Of a stretch of 64,000 nt of DNA, positions 29,782-40,052 are shown in pieces (position 1 is the first letter of the stretch; every line of letters begins with the position of its first letter). The translations under genes and the position numbers were made by a program. This stretch comes from Tessaracoccus defluvii (lineage in GTDB: Bacteria > Actinomycetota > Actinomycetes > Propionibacteriales > Propionibacteriaceae). The stretch lies in the NCBI RefSeq assembly GCF_014489575.1, contig NZ_CP060789.1, positions 1,860,001 to 1,924,000 on the forward strand, given 5' to 3'. Below the pieces are notes generated by a model that was not told the origin of the DNA, did not search any database, and was given only the letters and a program-made list of their open reading frames with translations.

Positions 29782-31290
29782 CTATCGCGCGATCCGCGGG
29801 TCGAGGAACGCGTAGGCGATGTCTGCGACGAGGTTCATCGTGACGGCCGCCGTTCCGGTGACGAGGTAGAAGGCCATGACGGGCGCCGGGTCGACCCTGT
29901 CGAGGCCGACCTTGAACAGGTTGCCCATGCCCTGCCAGCCGAACACCGTCTCAGTGATGACTGCGCCGCCGATGAGGGCCGCGAAGTCGAACGCCACGAT
30001 GGTGGCCAGCGGGATCAGGGAGTTGCGGAACGCGTGCCGCGTGATGACCTTGCGCTCCGAGACACCCTTCGAGCGGGCCGTGCGGATGTAGTCCTGGTTC
30101 AGGACGTCCAGCATCGAGGCGCGCGTGTAGCGGGTGTAGCTGGCGACCGAGATCAGCGTCAGCACGATCGTCGGCAGGATGAGGTGAGTGGCCGCGTCGA
30201 TGAAGTGGCCCCAGTAGGTGGTCTCGAAGTTCGGCGTCACCGACCCGATGGTGGGGATCGGGCGGGGCTGCACCTTCAGGTAGGCGCCCCAGTTGCTGAG
30301 GGCCAGGTCGATGAGCGCCACGACGGACGCCACGACGGCCAGCCCGAGCGAGGCGCTGATGGCCTGCTTGCGGGAGAAGCCGCCCCACGCATAGCCGGCG
30401 ACCAGCGCGACGACGATGGCCGCGAGGAAGCAGACCAGCAGCAGGCCAGTCGACGGGGCCTTCATGAGCATGCCGCGCGTCAGGCCGTAGCCGATGATGG
30501 CGACGATGCCGGTGGTGGCAACAGCGTTGCGGACCCGGACGTTCTTGAAGCCGGACGTCAGCACGATGACGATGGCGGCGGCCGCGACGACGAGGATGGC
30601 GAAGATCGGCAGCCCGATGGCGGGGCGGCGGAACCACTGCACCTGGTCGAAGTAGACCATCGCCCCGGCGAACACCACGGCGGCGACGGCGAAGCTGATG
30701 AGGCGGCGCTTCCAGGGGCCGCCGATGGCGGCGACGAGCAGGAAGGCCAGCACGAGGGCTATCACGGCTATGGATGTCGGGGTGAATCTCGCGTCGACGA
30801 TCCAGTTGTTGAACTCGATGGCGGCGTAGTGCTTGAGCATCACCGCGGCCCAGAAGACGGGCAGGGAGAAGAAGACGAAGGCGGCGAAGGTGACGCCGTA
30901 GTCGAAGCCGCTGTACTGGCGGATGGCGGTGACGATACCCAGCGTCACGCCGATGACGATGGCCAGCAGCGTCGCAAGAATGACCAGCCGCAGCGTGGCA
31001 CCCGCCGCGCTGGCGACGAGGTCGTTGACGCTGCGTCCCTGGATGTCCTTGCCGAGGTCGCCCTGGGTGATCAGCCCCTTGAGCCACGACCAGTACCGCT
31101 CGTACCAGGTGTCCTCGAGCCGCATCGCAGTGATGCGCTGCCTCATGAGGTTTTCCCGGTTCGGCGCGTTCGACTCGCGCAGATCGGCGAGAGGGTCACC
31201 CGAATTGATGGTCAAGACGAACATCAAGATGGATCCCAGGAACAGGATGAGCAGCGAGATGCCCAACCGTTTCGCGATGTATCTGATCAC
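29782..31290 (-). CDS. peptide ABC transporter permease (DppB type) with extra membrane insert
   Basis: 502 residues against about 310-340 for ordinary DppB. The N-terminal (IRYIAKRLGISLLILFLGS) and C-terminal thirds are normal, with the EAA loop SKGVSERKVITRHAFRNSLI (about 408-427) and FGWQGMGNLFK. Between them, residues about 170-345 are an added block of five or six hydrophobic segments that standard DppB lacks. Such enlarged permeases occur in actinobacteria; what the insert does is unknown. It pairs with DppC to form the translocation pore for oligopeptides delivered by the lipoprotein encoded upstream. Confidence 0.9.
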   Translation of the reverse strand: MIRYIAKRLGISLLILFLGSILMFVLTINSGDPLADLRESNAPNRENLMRQRITAMRLEDTWYERYWSWLKGLITQGDLGKDIQGRSVNDLVASAAGATLRLVILATLLAIVIGVTLGIVTAIRQYSGFDYGVTFAAFVFFSLPVFWAAVMLKHYAAIEFNNWIVDARFTPTSIAVIALVLAFLLVAAIGGPWKRRLISFAVAAVVFAGAMVYFDQVQWFRRPAIGLPIFAILVVAAAAIVIVLTSGFKNVRVRNAVATTGIVAIIGYGLTRGMLMKAPSTGLLLVCFLAAIVVALVAGYAWGGFSRKQAISASLGLAVVASVVALIDLALSNWGAYLKVQPRPIPTIGSVTPNFETTYWGHFIDAATHLILPTIVLTLISVASYTRYTRASMLDVLNQDYIRTARSKGVSERKVITRHAFRNSLIPLATIVAFDFAALIGGAVITETVFGWQGMGNLFKVGLDRVDPAPVMAFYLVTGTAAVTMNLVADIAYAFLDPRIAR

Positions 31291-31398
31291 TCGTAGGTCC
31301 TTATGGTTTGGGTTCGGCCGGTGCTGTGCTGACGCGGAACCCCGGCGCGTTGGCTGATCCTACGCCCTGTCGGGCGGCGGAGGCCAAGCGGGAACGTG

Positions 31399-31433
31399 TG
31401 TGGGGCAGGCGGCCACGGGCCGCCTGCCCCACA
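31399..31433 (-). terminator. hairpin between the peptide-binding protein gene and dppB
   Basis: A 16-bp perfect stem (31399-31414 with 31418-31433) and a three-base loop, 28 bases after the stop of the binding-protein gene and about 110 bases before dppB. As in many ABC operons it probably leaks, giving more binding protein than permease. Confidence 0.75.
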
Positions 31434-31460
31434 ACGCACGTCAGTGCATCAGTGATCTGG

Positions 31461-33320
31461 TCAGCTGACGAGCCACTGCTGGGCGTTCCACCAGAGCTGG
31501 CTCTGGGTCGCGGTCGGACGGACGTTCGTCAGACGCGCATCGGTCGCCGCGATGCCCGGGTGGGCGTACAGCGGGATGCCGAACAGGTTGTCCCACAGTT
31601 CCTTCTCGATGATCTTGACCTGCTCGAGGTGAACGGCCGTGTCGAGGGTTCCGGTGAGGGTCTGCCAGGCCTCGTCGACGGCGTCGTTCTTGAACTTGCC
31701 GAAGTTCTGACCGCCGGTGCTGGCGTAGATGTTCTGGCCCGAGGTGATCTGGCCGGACCCCGCCCACGCGAACAGGGCAACCTCATAGTCGCCGGCCGGA
31801 ACCGCGACCTGCATGAAGTCGGTGGCGTTCACGTCGACGATGTTGAAGCCGGCGTCCTTGCAGGAGGCCGTGATGAGGGCCACGGTGTTGGCGCGACGCT
31901 CGTTACCGGAGCGGTAGCCGAGTCGGATGTCGATCGGGGTCGTGACCCCGGTCTCGGCGATCAGGGCCTTGGCGGCCTCGATGTCGACCTTGTCGTAGGC
32001 GCCGTCGTAGGCGGCGGAGACGACCTCGTCGTAGTTCTCCTGGAACGGGAAGACCTCACGGGCGTTCATCACGACCGTGTCCTCGGCGATCGGCTTGATC
32101 AGCGTGTCGACGATGTCCTGACGGGGAACGCACAGGGCGAACGCCTGGCGCAGCTTGAGTCCGTTCTCGGGGTCGCCGAACACACTGTTCTCACGGAAGT
32201 TGAAGTCCAGGTGCTCCCACGTCAGCGACGAGAAGGTGTGGACCGTGATGGCGGAGCCGATCTGCTCGAGCTGGCCGACGGTGTCGATGGTCGCCTGCGG
32301 CTCGATGGCCATGACGTCACCGTTCTGGAGCGCCTGCACCATGCCCGCGTCGGGGATGTAGCGCACGACGAGGTCCTTGGTGGCGGGCTTGGGACCCCAG
32401 TAGGCCGGGTTGACCTCGAGGGTCAGCGAGTTGCCGGCCTGCCAGGCGCCCTGCTTGGGCTGGTAGGGGCCGGAGACCGGGATGTCCTCAGCGGCGGGCA
32501 TCTGGCCGGGGGCCAGGGTCCAGCCGGTGTTCCACCACTCGGCAACCTTCTTGACGGTCTCGGCGTCGCGGTCGAGGACCGCCTGCGCCAGCGCGTCGGG
32601 CTCGAGGCCGGACTTCTTGGCGACAATGTGGGCCGGCATGGTGGAGCCCACCATGATCTTCCAGTCCGGGTTCGGGTTGGCGTACTCGAGCGTGAAGCTC
32701 TTGCTGCCGACCTCACCCTGCGGGCCCTCGGGGACGTACTCCGACATCGAGGTGCTCACGTGGTCGAAGACGGCCTCGGCGTTCTCGTCCTCGCCGTTGA
32801 CGTAGCCGGGGGCGATGAACTCGGGGTTCTGTGCGGCCCAGTCGAGGAGGTAGTCGTTGATGGTGATCGGGGTGCCGTCCGACCAGACCGCGTCGTCGGC
32901 GATGGTGTACTTGATGACCATCGGATCCTCGGAGACGAGCTCCATGGTGCCGAAGTCGGTGTCCTCACAGGTCGTGCCGTCGGTACCGAAGTACGCGAAG
33001 CCACCGAACATGCGGTCGGCGACGGCCGAGTTGTAGGTCGAGTAGGTGCCGGCGGTGAGCGCGTTGTAGCTCTCCCAGTCGCCGGGGCCGGGGGTGAAGG
33101 ACACCTGGCCGTCGGCGGTCTCCGTCAGGCCGAGGTCCTGGAGGCAGCCCGCAGCGACATCGCCGCTGCCCGGGGTGGTGGCCGACGCGCTCGGCGAAGC
33201 CGAGGAGCCGGAGGTGGGGGTGGTAGTGGGCTCGCCGGGCTCCGGGCTGGTGCAAGCGCCCAGCAGGAGGGCGCCGCTCAGCACGAGGCCGAGCGAGGCC
33301 GTCGTACGCCTGAACTTCAT
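31461..33320 (-). CDS. peptide-binding lipoprotein of the ABC transporter (SBP family 5)
   Basis: 619 residues. Signal peptide with lipobox LLGAC (cysteine at about residue 23), a Ser/Pro/Thr-rich linker, then the large two-lobed solute-binding domain with VSEDPMVIKYTIADDAVWSDGTPI and LTLEVNPAYWGPKPATKDLV, the conserved ligand-cleft segments of DppA/OppA. AAGGAG five bases before the ATG fixes the start. The protein is anchored on the outside of the membrane and hands peptides to DppB/DppC. Its position first in the operon, followed by a hairpin, is the usual arrangement. Specificity for di- or oligopeptides is not visible. Confidence 0.95.
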   Translation of the reverse strand: MKFRRTTASLGLVLSGALLLGACTSPEPGEPTTTPTSGSSASPSASATTPGSGDVAAGCLQDLGLTETADGQVSFTPGPGDWESYNALTAGTYSTYNSAVADRMFGGFAYFGTDGTTCEDTDFGTMELVSEDPMVIKYTIADDAVWSDGTPITINDYLLDWAAQNPEFIAPGYVNGEDENAEAVFDHVSTSMSEYVPEGPQGEVGSKSFTLEYANPNPDWKIMVGSTMPAHIVAKKSGLEPDALAQAVLDRDAETVKKVAEWWNTGWTLAPGQMPAAEDIPVSGPYQPKQGAWQAGNSLTLEVNPAYWGPKPATKDLVVRYIPDAGMVQALQNGDVMAIEPQATIDTVGQLEQIGSAITVHTFSSLTWEHLDFNFRENSVFGDPENGLKLRQAFALCVPRQDIVDTLIKPIAEDTVVMNAREVFPFQENYDEVVSAAYDGAYDKVDIEAAKALIAETGVTTPIDIRLGYRSGNERRANTVALITASCKDAGFNIVDVNATDFMQVAVPAGDYEVALFAWAGSGQITSGQNIYASTGGQNFGKFKNDAVDEAWQTLTGTLDTAVHLEQVKIIEKELWDNLFGIPLYAHPGIAATDARLTNVRPTATQSQLWWNAQQWLVS

Positions 33321-33472
33321 GGAATCTCCTTGTCGATTTCCGACAGTCGGTAAGGGGACCGCGCAGTGGCCCCATTAGGTCTAGCACCATAGCGACACGC
33401 GTGACTTATTCGGTAGCGCATCTCGCCTGTGTGACAGATCGTTACACAGTTGTTGCGTGGCGCTCGAAGGTG

Positions 33473-34516
33473 CTAAACGACGACGCGCGTGACGGGAAGG
33501 CCCGAATCGGCCGACAGGTCCAGCGACGACGGGGCCAGCCCGGCCCGGATGGCCTCGCTCCCGACCGCGGCGATCATCGCCCCGTTGTCGGTGCACAGCG
33601 CCGGCCGGGGACGACGCAGCTCGATGCCGACGGCCGCCGCGCGCTCCTCGAGCAGGGTGCGGAGCCGCGAGTTGGCCGCCACTCCCCCGCCGAGCAGGAT
33701 CGTGGAGACGCCGAGCTCGGTGGCCGCGTCGACCGTCTTCGCCGTCAGCACGTCACAGACAGCCTCCTGGAAGGAGGCGGCGACGTCGGCGAGCGGCACG
33801 TCGAGGCCGTCGAGCCTTCGCTGTTCGACCCAGCGGGCCACCGCGGTCTTCAGCCCGGAGAACGAGAAGTCGAAGCGGTGCCGCTCCATGTCGTGGCGGG
33901 CTGTCAGGCCACGGGGGAAGCGGATGGCGGTGGGATCGCCGGCGGCGGCCGCCTTGTCGATCACGGGACCGCCCGGGTACGGGAGCCCCAGGATCCGGGC
34001 CACCTTGTCGTAGGCCTCCCCCGCGGCGTCGTCGATGGTCGACCCCAGCTCGGTGATGCCCGAGGTGATGTCGGTGACGTGCAGCAGCGAGGTGTGGCCG
34101 CCGGAGACGAGCAGGGCGACGGCGGGCATGGGCAGCTCGCCATGGTCCAGCAGGTCGACGGCGACGTGCCCGACGAGGTGGTTGACGCCGTAGAGCGGCT
34201 TGTTCAGGTAGGCCGAGAGCGCCTTGGCCGAGGCGATGCCGACGACGAGCGCTCCCATCAGCCCCGGCCCGGCGGTGACGGCGATGGCGTCGACGTCGGC
34301 CAGGTCGATGTCGGCGGTCGCGGCAGCGCGCTCGAGGGCGGGGACGATCGCCGACAGGTGCGCCCGGCTGGCGACCTCGGGCACGACCCCGCCGAAGCGC
34401 ACGTGCAGGTCGACCGAGCTGGCGACCTCGTTGGCCAGCAGCGTGCGGCCGCGGACGATCCCGACGCCGGTCTCGTCGCAGGAGGACTCGATTCCGAGCA
34501 CCAGTGGTTCAGTCAT
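33473..34516 (-). CDS. tsaD: tRNA N6-threonylcarbamoyltransferase TsaD
   Basis: 347 residues, the family length. It starts ESSCDETG after MTEPLVLGI; the metal-binding [10 protein letters not shown] supplies the HxxxH pair (about 110-114), and GGHTSL, SGLKTA and LLGGGVAAN are ASKHA ATPase-fold signatures. It transfers threonylcarbamate from TC-AMP to A37 of ANN-decoding tRNAs (t6A). It overlaps the end of rimI by eight bases and is encoded with tsaB and tsaE, which supply its partners. Confidence 0.97.
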   Translation of the reverse strand: MTEPLVLGIESSCDETGVGIVRGRTLLANEVASSVDLHVRFGGVVPEVASRAHLSAIVPALERAAATADIDLADVDAIAVTAGPGLMGALVVGIASAKALSAYLNKPLYGVNHLVGHVAVDLLDHGELPMPAVALLVSGGHTSLLHVTDITSGITELGSTIDDAAGEAYDKVARILGLPYPGGPVIDKAAAAGDPTAIRFPRGLTARHDMERHRFDFSFSGLKTAVARWVEQRRLDGLDVPLADVAASFQEAVCDVLTAKTVDAATELGVSTILLGGGVAANSRLRTLLEERAAAVGIELRRPRPALCTDNGAMIAAVGSEAIRAGLAPSSLDLSADSGLPVTRVVV

Positions 34517-34997
34517 GTTCTCCAGCCTCCATGTCCCACATGCCGACCGAGTCGGCGTCGACGCCCTCGAGGCCACGCTCAAGGATGAGGGCGTGGCCGC
34601 CGGGGCCGTAGTAGTCGGGCCGCTTCGCCACCGACCGGAAGCCGTAACCCCGGTACAGGTTGATGGCGGCCTCATTGTCGTGCTCGACCTCGAGCATCAT
34701 CCTGTGCGCGCCGCGTCCGATGGCCCACTGCAGCCCGGACACGAGCATGACGCGGGCGAGGCCGAGGCGGCGCTGGTCGGGGGCGACGGCGATCCGATGC
34801 AGGTCGGCGACCTCGGCCACCAGCTGGAAGCAGGAGACGCCCACCACCGCGCCGGCCGCGTCGCGGGCGACCAGCGTGAGCCGGTCCTCGCCGTCGATCT
34901 CCGCCCGCCAGGACTCCTCCGACCAAGGGACGGAGAAGCTGTCCTCGAGGGCGAGGATGGCGGGCAGGTCCGAGGCGGCGGCGCGCTCGACGATCAT
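34509..34997 (-). CDS. rimI: RimI-like GNAT acetyltransferase
   Basis: 162 residues, single GNAT domain. The CoA-binding signature is [15 protein letters not shown] (about 76-90), preceded by VADLHRIA and followed by [15 protein letters not shown]. In E. coli RimI acetylates the N-terminus of ribosomal protein S18; in actinobacteria it is regularly encoded between tsaB and tsaD and may act more broadly. The ATG overlaps the tsaB stop (ATGA). Confidence 0.9.
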   Translation of the reverse strand: MIVERAAASDLPAILALEDSFSVPWSEESWRAEIDGEDRLTLVARDAAGAVVGVSCFQLVAEVADLHRIAVAPDQRRLGLARVMLVSGLQWAIGRGAHRMMLEVEHDNEAAINLYRGYGFRSVAKRPDYYGPGGHALILERGLEGVDADSVGMWDMEAGEHD

Positions 34998-35634
34998 CGG
35001 GCCCTCAGCCGCGGCAGCGCCGACTTCGGCTTGCCGGGGACGGTGGCGTCCGCCTGGCGGAGGTAGTAGGGCTCGTCGCCGGCGGGGGCGAGCGTCTCCC
35101 AGCGAGCGGCCAGCACCCCGGGATCCAGCCGGGCGGGGCCGGTCGCCGTCAGAGCCGGGGCGTGGTCGGGGACGGCGCCTGCGACGGGAAGCGCGGGCAC
35201 AGCGTCGGGGGCGGTCACCTGCGGCTCGCCAAGCGGCGTCCCGTCGGCCCCGTAGCGGCGCCAGTAGACCTCGCGGCGGCGGGCGTCGGCGACGACGACG
35301 AACTCGTCGGGGGCGCCGGCGTCGGCCCATTCGCGGGCGACGACGTCGAGCGAGCACACCCCGCGGGGGTGCGGCCGGCCAGGTGCGCCAGCGCCCACGC
35401 CGTGGCGACCCCCACCCGCAGGCCGGTGAACGGCCCGGGGCCCATGCCGACGACGAACTCGTCGACGTCGGCCAGCGCGATGCCCGCCTCGGCGCACACC
35501 GCCTGGATGGACGGCGTGAGCGTCTCGGCGTGGGCGCGGGTGTCCTCGACGACGCGGCGGGCCACGATCGCGCCGTCGTTCGCGAGGCCGACGGCCACGT
35601 GGTGGCTGGTATCGATGCCGAGGGTCCAGGTCAT
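34994..35634 (-). pseudogene. tsaB: t6A synthesis protein TsaB, frameshifted in this sequence
   Basis: The N-terminal half is MTWTLGIDTSHHVAVGL with GMGPGPFTGLRVGVATA (about 68-84), the TsaB/TsaD dimer segment. At 35359-35362 (CCCC on the plus strand) one base is missing; restoring it links GRTPAG to VCSLDVVAREWADAG and gives a product of about 213 residues ending [11 protein letters not shown]. TsaB is the scaffold that binds TsaD and TsaE and is essential in most bacteria, so the lesion is probably a sequencing error. Confidence 0.85.
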
Positions 35635-36551
35635 GCGTTCTCCCTGAGGGATTCCAGCGCACCGGCCCAGCGGGGGCCGATGCCGGTGATGTAGACGGTG
35701 CGGTCGTCGGCCTCCAGGCCCCGGACGATCTCGACCTCGAGGCGGTCGTCGGCGAGCCATTCGGCCAGCCCCGCGCCCCATTCGACGAGGGTGACGGAGT
35801 CGGCCAGGGAGGCGTCGAGGTCGATGTCCGCCAGTTCGGCGGCCTCACCGAGCCGGTAGGCGTCGACGTGGACGAGGTCGGGGCCTGCGCCACGCGCGTG
35901 GTGCACGCGCGAGATGACGAAGGTGGGCGAGATGACGGGCCCGTCGACGTCGAGGCCCTCGCCGATGCCCTGCGTCAGGGTCGTCTTGCCGGCGCCGAGG
36001 TCGCCGGTGGCGACGATGACGTCGCCGCGGCGCAGCAGCGCGGCCAGCCTGCGGCCGAGGTCGCGCATGGCGTCGGCCGTCGGCACGTCGACGAGGACTG
36101 GCAGGTCGCGGCCGAGCCACACACCGTGTCCGTCGGTCTCCTCGATGACGAAACCCTGCGCCTGCCACCAGGCGATGAGCTCGGGGAACTCGCGCCGGGC
36201 GAACAGCCGGACCCTGGAGCGGCCGAGGTCGGCGGCCACGGAGAGCGCACCCTCCACCAGTTGGCGGGCCACGCCACGGCCGGTCGCCCCCGGCTCCACG
36301 GAGACGCGGCGCAGGGTGGCGACGGGGCCGTCCAGCTCGATGAGCAGTCCGGCGACGATCCGGCCCTCGGCCTCCGCGACGATGCCCGTCCCGGCGGCCA
36401 GCGCCGCCCGGATGTCGACGGGGCCGTCGGAGAGTGCCGCGGCGGGCGGGTCGACGGGGCGGCGCGCGGAGAAGGCCGCGCGAATGACGCCGAGCAGTTG
36501 CTCGGCGTCATCCGTGGTTGCGACCCGGAGGGTCACAGGGTGTGGGTCCAT
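35631..36551 (-). CDS. GNAT acetyltransferase fused to TsaE ATPase
   Basis: 306 residues in two domains. Residues 1-150 are GNAT-like (RRVSVEPGATGRGVARQLVE is the CoA site, and AWWQAQGFVIEE follows). Residues about 155-306 are TsaE: RLAALLRRGDVIVATGDLGA then GKTTLTQGIGEGL (Walker A), ISPTFVISR, VHVDAYRLG and VTLVEWG. TsaE hydrolyses ATP to reset the TsaBD complex during t6A formation. The two functions are usually separate genes; the acetyltransferase target is unknown. The stop overlaps the tsaB ATG as ATGA. TAACAT, eight bases before the ATG, may give a nearly leaderless mRNA. Confidence 0.9.
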   Translation of the reverse strand: MDPHPVTLRVATTDDAEQLLGVIRAAFSARRPVDPPAAALSDGPVDIRAALAAGTGIVAEAEGRIVAGLLIELDGPVATLRRVSVEPGATGRGVARQLVEGALSVAADLGRSRVRLFARREFPELIAWWQAQGFVIEETDGHGVWLGRDLPVLVDVPTADAMRDLGRRLAALLRRGDVIVATGDLGAGKTTLTQGIGEGLDVDGPVISPTFVISRVHHARGAGPDLVHVDAYRLGEAAELADIDLDASLADSVTLVEWGAGLAEWLADDRLEVEIVRGLEADDRTVYITGIGPRWAGALESLRENA

Positions 36552-36562
36552 GGGACGCGATG

Positions 36563-38697
36563 TTAGTAGCGGTCGCGCCCGTACTGCGGACGACGACCAC
36601 GGTTGCCGCCACCGCCGCGGGGCCACGGCCACCGCCGCGCTGGCCGTCGGGCCGGAAGCGGCGCTGCTGCTGCTTCGGCGCGATGAGGGCCAGGTACTCG
36701 GACTCGGGGATCGGGACCCCCGACGGCGTCCGCGCACCGGTGGCCTCGCGCAGCTCCGGGGTGCCGGGCTCGACGGGCAGCGCCGCGGCACCGACCCCCG
36801 CCTGGCCGAGGAGACGGCGCGTCATCTTCTGCTGGTGGGGCAGCACGATGCTGGCGACGACGCCCTCGGAACCGGCGCGGGCGGTACGGCCGGCCCGGTG
36901 CAGGTAGTCCTTGGAGTCGTGCGGCGGATCGACCTGCAGCACGAGCGTCACGTCGTCGACGTGGATGCCGCGGGCCGCCACGTCCGTGGCCACGAGCACC
37001 GGCACGGATCCGTCACGGAAGGCCGTCAGGATCCGGGCGCGCGCGCCCTGCGTGAGGCCGCCGTGGAGCGAGCCGGCCATGACGCCGGCCTCGCGGAGCT
37101 GCCCGGCGATGCGGTCGGTGCCCATCTGGGTGCGGGCGAACAGGACGGTCCGGCCCTCCCTGTTGGCGATCTCCGCGGTGACGGCGTTCTTGTGGTGAGG
37201 GTGCACCAGCAGCGGCCGGTGGACCATGGTCGTGACCGACGCCTTCTCCGAGTCGACCTCGTGGGTGACCGGATCGTGCAGGTACTGGCGCACCAGGGAG
37301 TCGACCGCGTCGTCAAGCGTCGCGGAGAAGAGCAGCCGCTGGCCGTCGCCGCAGGCGTCGAGCAGCGTGCGCACGTCGCGGAGGAAGCCGAGGTCGGCCA
37401 TGTGGTCGGCCTCGTCGAGGACGGCGATCTCCACCTGGCTGAGGTCGGCGGCACCCTGCTCCAGCAGGTCGATGAGGCGGCCGGGCGTGGCCACGACGAC
37501 ATCGACGCCACGCTCGAACGCGCGCAGCTGGGGGCCGTACGACATGCCGCCCGCGATGAGCGTCAGGTCGATCCCGACGGCCGCCGCCAGCGGCGACAGG
37601 TTGTCGGCGATCTGCAGCGCCAGCTCACGGGTGGGGCTGAGGATCACGGCGCGCGGGGAGCCGACGGGGCTGCCCTGGGCGAGGCGCGTGAGCATCGGCA
37701 GCCCGAAGGCCAGCGTCTTGCCGGAGCCGGTGCGGCCACGGCCGAGGACGTCCTTGCCTGCGAGCGCATCGCCGATGGTGGCGGCCTGGATGGGGAAGGG
37801 CACGGTGATGCCCTGGCCGGCCAGGACACGGACGAGCTGCTCGGCGACGCCGAGCTCGAAGAAGCCCGACGCCACGTCACCGGTGACGGCCTCCGAGGTG
37901 GTCGCCGTCCAGCTCATCTGGTCGGACTCGGCGTCCCAGGCATCCGTACCGGGGGCGGGACGGTCATTGTCGCGCTCGAAGGGGCGCCTGCGCTCCACGT
38001 GGCCGCGGGGCTCGTGGTCGCGGCGGTACTCGGCGCGCTGCGATGTGGGGCGCGGGCCGCGGGGACGGTCGTCGCGACGGAAGCCGCCCTCACGGTCGTT
38101 GCGGCGGTCGTCACGGCCCTGGAAACCACGATCGTCACGACGGAAACCGCCACGATCATCACGACGGTCATCACGACCCTGGAAACCACGATCGTCACGA
38201 CGGAAACCGCCACGATCATCACGACGGTCATCACGACCCTGGAAACCACGATCGTCACGACGGAAACCGCCACGATCATCACGACGGTCATCACGACCCT
38301 GGAAACCACGATCATCACGACGGAAACCGCCACGATCATCACGACGGTCATCACGACCCTGGAAACCACGATCATCACGACGGAAACCGCCACGGTCGTC
38401 ACGGCTCTGGGTGCCCCGGTCGTCGCGCCGGGTGCCGCTTGCGCGGTCGCTGCGGGCGTAGCCACGGTCGGCCCTGGCGCCGCCCTCGCGCTCCGGGGAG
38501 CGGTTCTCCTCGCGACTGTCGGCCGCCTTCTCCTGGCGACCCTCAGGAGCGGTGGGGGTGGAACCGAACTGCAGCGCGCGGCGCTGCTTGCGGTTCATGG
38601 GTGCGTCGTCGGGACGGCCGCCCCTGCGCTGGGCGGGCTTACCCGCGCTCTTGCGCTTCTCGGGGGACCAACGATCCTTACGGCGGGGTGCATTCAT
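36563..38697 (-). CDS. DEAD-box RNA helicase with arginine-rich repeat N-terminus
   Basis: About 711 residues. The first 260 are basic and disordered, mostly copies of a 20-residue unit containing DDRGGFRRDDRGFQGR. The helicase core follows: the Q-motif region, RGRTGSGKTLAFGLP (I), SPTRELALQI (Ia), ATPGRLIDLL, LDEADHMADLGF (II DEAD), LFSATL (III), VLVATDVAARGIHVDD (V) and HRAGRTARAG (VI). As written the frame overruns at the end, because one C is missing in the run at 36619-36622. Restoring it gives GRGPRGGGGNRGRRPQYGRDRY and a TAA at 36563-36565. Likely a cold-shock or ribosome-assembly helicase of the RhlE/CsdA type. Confidence 0.92.
38101..38400 (+). repeat. five tandem copies of a 60-bp coding repeat
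   Basis: Period exactly 60 bp, in register at 38101, 38161, 38221, 38281 and 38341. Copies 2 and 3 are identical over all 60 bases; copies 4 and 5 carry one and a few changes; copy 1 has diverged at its 5' end. In the minus-strand helicase gene each copy encodes 20 residues rich in Asp, Arg and Gly. Recent slippage or unequal recombination is the likely origin, so copy number may vary between strains. Confidence 0.95.
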
Positions 38698-38903
38698 GCG
38701 TGTAACAAATCCTCTGTGGGAGTGAGCCCGCTGTCTGCGGGGCGATGCCCGCTAGAAGTGTCACGCGGGCGAATGGTCGCCCCGGCCGGGCCGGACAAGT
38801 CTACGCGTTCCGCGCCGATTTCCCGAACCGGTCATTGAACGTTCACCGAATGGCCGCCTTCCGGGCGCCGGACACGCCGGATGCGCGGAGTAGACTCGCC
38901 GTC

Positions 38904-40046
38904 GTGCGTGTGGCCATCGTTGCGGAGTCGTTCCTGCCGAATGTCAACGGAGTGACCAACTCGGTGCTCCGCATCCTCGACCACCTCCGGGACAACGGCC
39001 ACGAGGCGATGGTGATCGCCCCGCAGGACGGCGACAAGGTCCCGAGCCACTACCGCGGCTTCCCCGTCGAGACCGTGGCGAGCATCGGACTGCCCGGCTA
39101 CGACCTCGTCCGCGTCGTGACCTCCACCACCTTCACCGTCAACCGGTTGCTGACCCAGTTCCAGCCGGACGTGGTGCACCTGGCCGCGCCCTTTCTCGTG
39201 GGCTACAAGGCCGCGAGCGTCGCATCGACGTTGGGCCTGCCGATCGTCGGGGTGTACCAGACCGAGGTGCCGACCTACGCTGCCCGCTACGGCTTCCCGC
39301 ACCTGGAGCCCGTCCTGTGGCACCAGGTGCGCCGCGTCCACACGCTGGCCTCGCTGAACCTGGCGCCGTCGACCTTCGCCCGCGACCAGTTGGTGGAGCA
39401 GGGCATCCCGAGGGTCGGGATCTGGGGGCGCGGCGTCGACTCCGTCCGCTTCTCCCCCGCCAAGCGCAGCGCAGAACTGCGCGCGCGGCTGGCCCCGAAC
39501 GGCGAACGGCTGATCGGCTACGTCGGCAGGCTCGCCTCAGAGAAGCGCGTCGAGGATCTGGCCGCCGTCGCCGACATCCCCGGCACCCGGCTCGTGGTCG
39601 TCGGAGACGGCCCGCAGCGCGGTCAGCTCGAGGCCGCGCTGCCCAACGCAGCGTTCCTCGGGCAGCTGACCGGCGAACATCTTCCCATCGCGATGGCGAG
39701 CCTCGACCTGTTCGTGCACCCTGGCGAGCTGGAGACGTTCTGCCAGTCCATCCAGGAGGCGAAGGCGTCGGGACTGCCGGTCATCGCCCCGCGGCGCGGC
39801 GGCCCCATCGACCTGATCGAGCCCGCGACGACCGGCTGGCTCTACCGACCGGGCGACGTGGCGGAGCTGCGGCGGGTGGCCACCGATCTCGCGCACGACC
39901 CGGCCCGCAGTGCGGGCTATGGTCGGGCGGCCCGGGCCTCGGTGCTGGAGCGGACCTGGGATCAGGTGTGTGCCGAGCTCATCGGGCACTACGACCGGGC
40001 GATCTCCCTGTCGGTGCGCGACCGCAGCGACGCGCTGGTGGCCTGA
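38904..40046 (+). CDS. GT4 glycosyltransferase, MgtA/PimB-like mannosyltransferase
   Basis: 380 residues from the GTG at 38904. This start is chosen because TAGACT (38891-38896) lies seven bases upstream, the leaderless pattern, and because the protein then begins at [16 protein letters not shown], the true N-terminal nucleotide-binding strand; an earlier in-frame ATG would add a basic extension. The C-terminal lobe has [12 protein letters not shown] and [19 protein letters not shown] (the E-x7-E motif, about residues 277-285). It resembles actinobacterial GDP-mannose-dependent mannosyltransferases that make phosphatidylinositol mannosides or glycolipids (MgtA). Acceptor specificity is not certain. 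Confidence 0.88.
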   Translation: MRVAIVAESFLPNVNGVTNSVLRILDHLRDNGHEAMVIAPQDGDKVPSHYRGFPVETVASIGLPGYDLVRVVTSTTFTVNRLLTQFQPDVVHLAAPFLVGYKAASVASTLGLPIVGVYQTEVPTYAARYGFPHLEPVLWHQVRRVHTLASLNLAPSTFARDQLVEQGIPRVGIWGRGVDSVRFSPAKRSAELRARLAPNGERLIGYVGRLASEKRVEDLAAVADIPGTRLVVVGDGPQRGQLEAALPNAAFLGQLTGEHLPIAMASLDLFVHPGELETFCQSIQEAKASGLPVIAPRRGGPIDLIEPATTGWLYRPGDVAELRRVATDLAHDPARSAGYGRAARASVLERTWDQVCAELIGHYDRAISLSVRDRSDALVA

Positions 40047-40052
40047 GCGGCC

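Noticed and set aside
38101..38400. The regular repeats as a possible CRISPR array
   Set aside because: Copies are contiguous with no unique spacers and lie in frame within a helicase gene; no cas genes are near.
38745..38903. Upstream ATG at 38745 as the start of the glycosyltransferase
   Set aside because: It would add a basic, low-complexity stretch spanning the -10 box; the GTG at 38904 gives the conserved N-terminus and the leaderless spacing.
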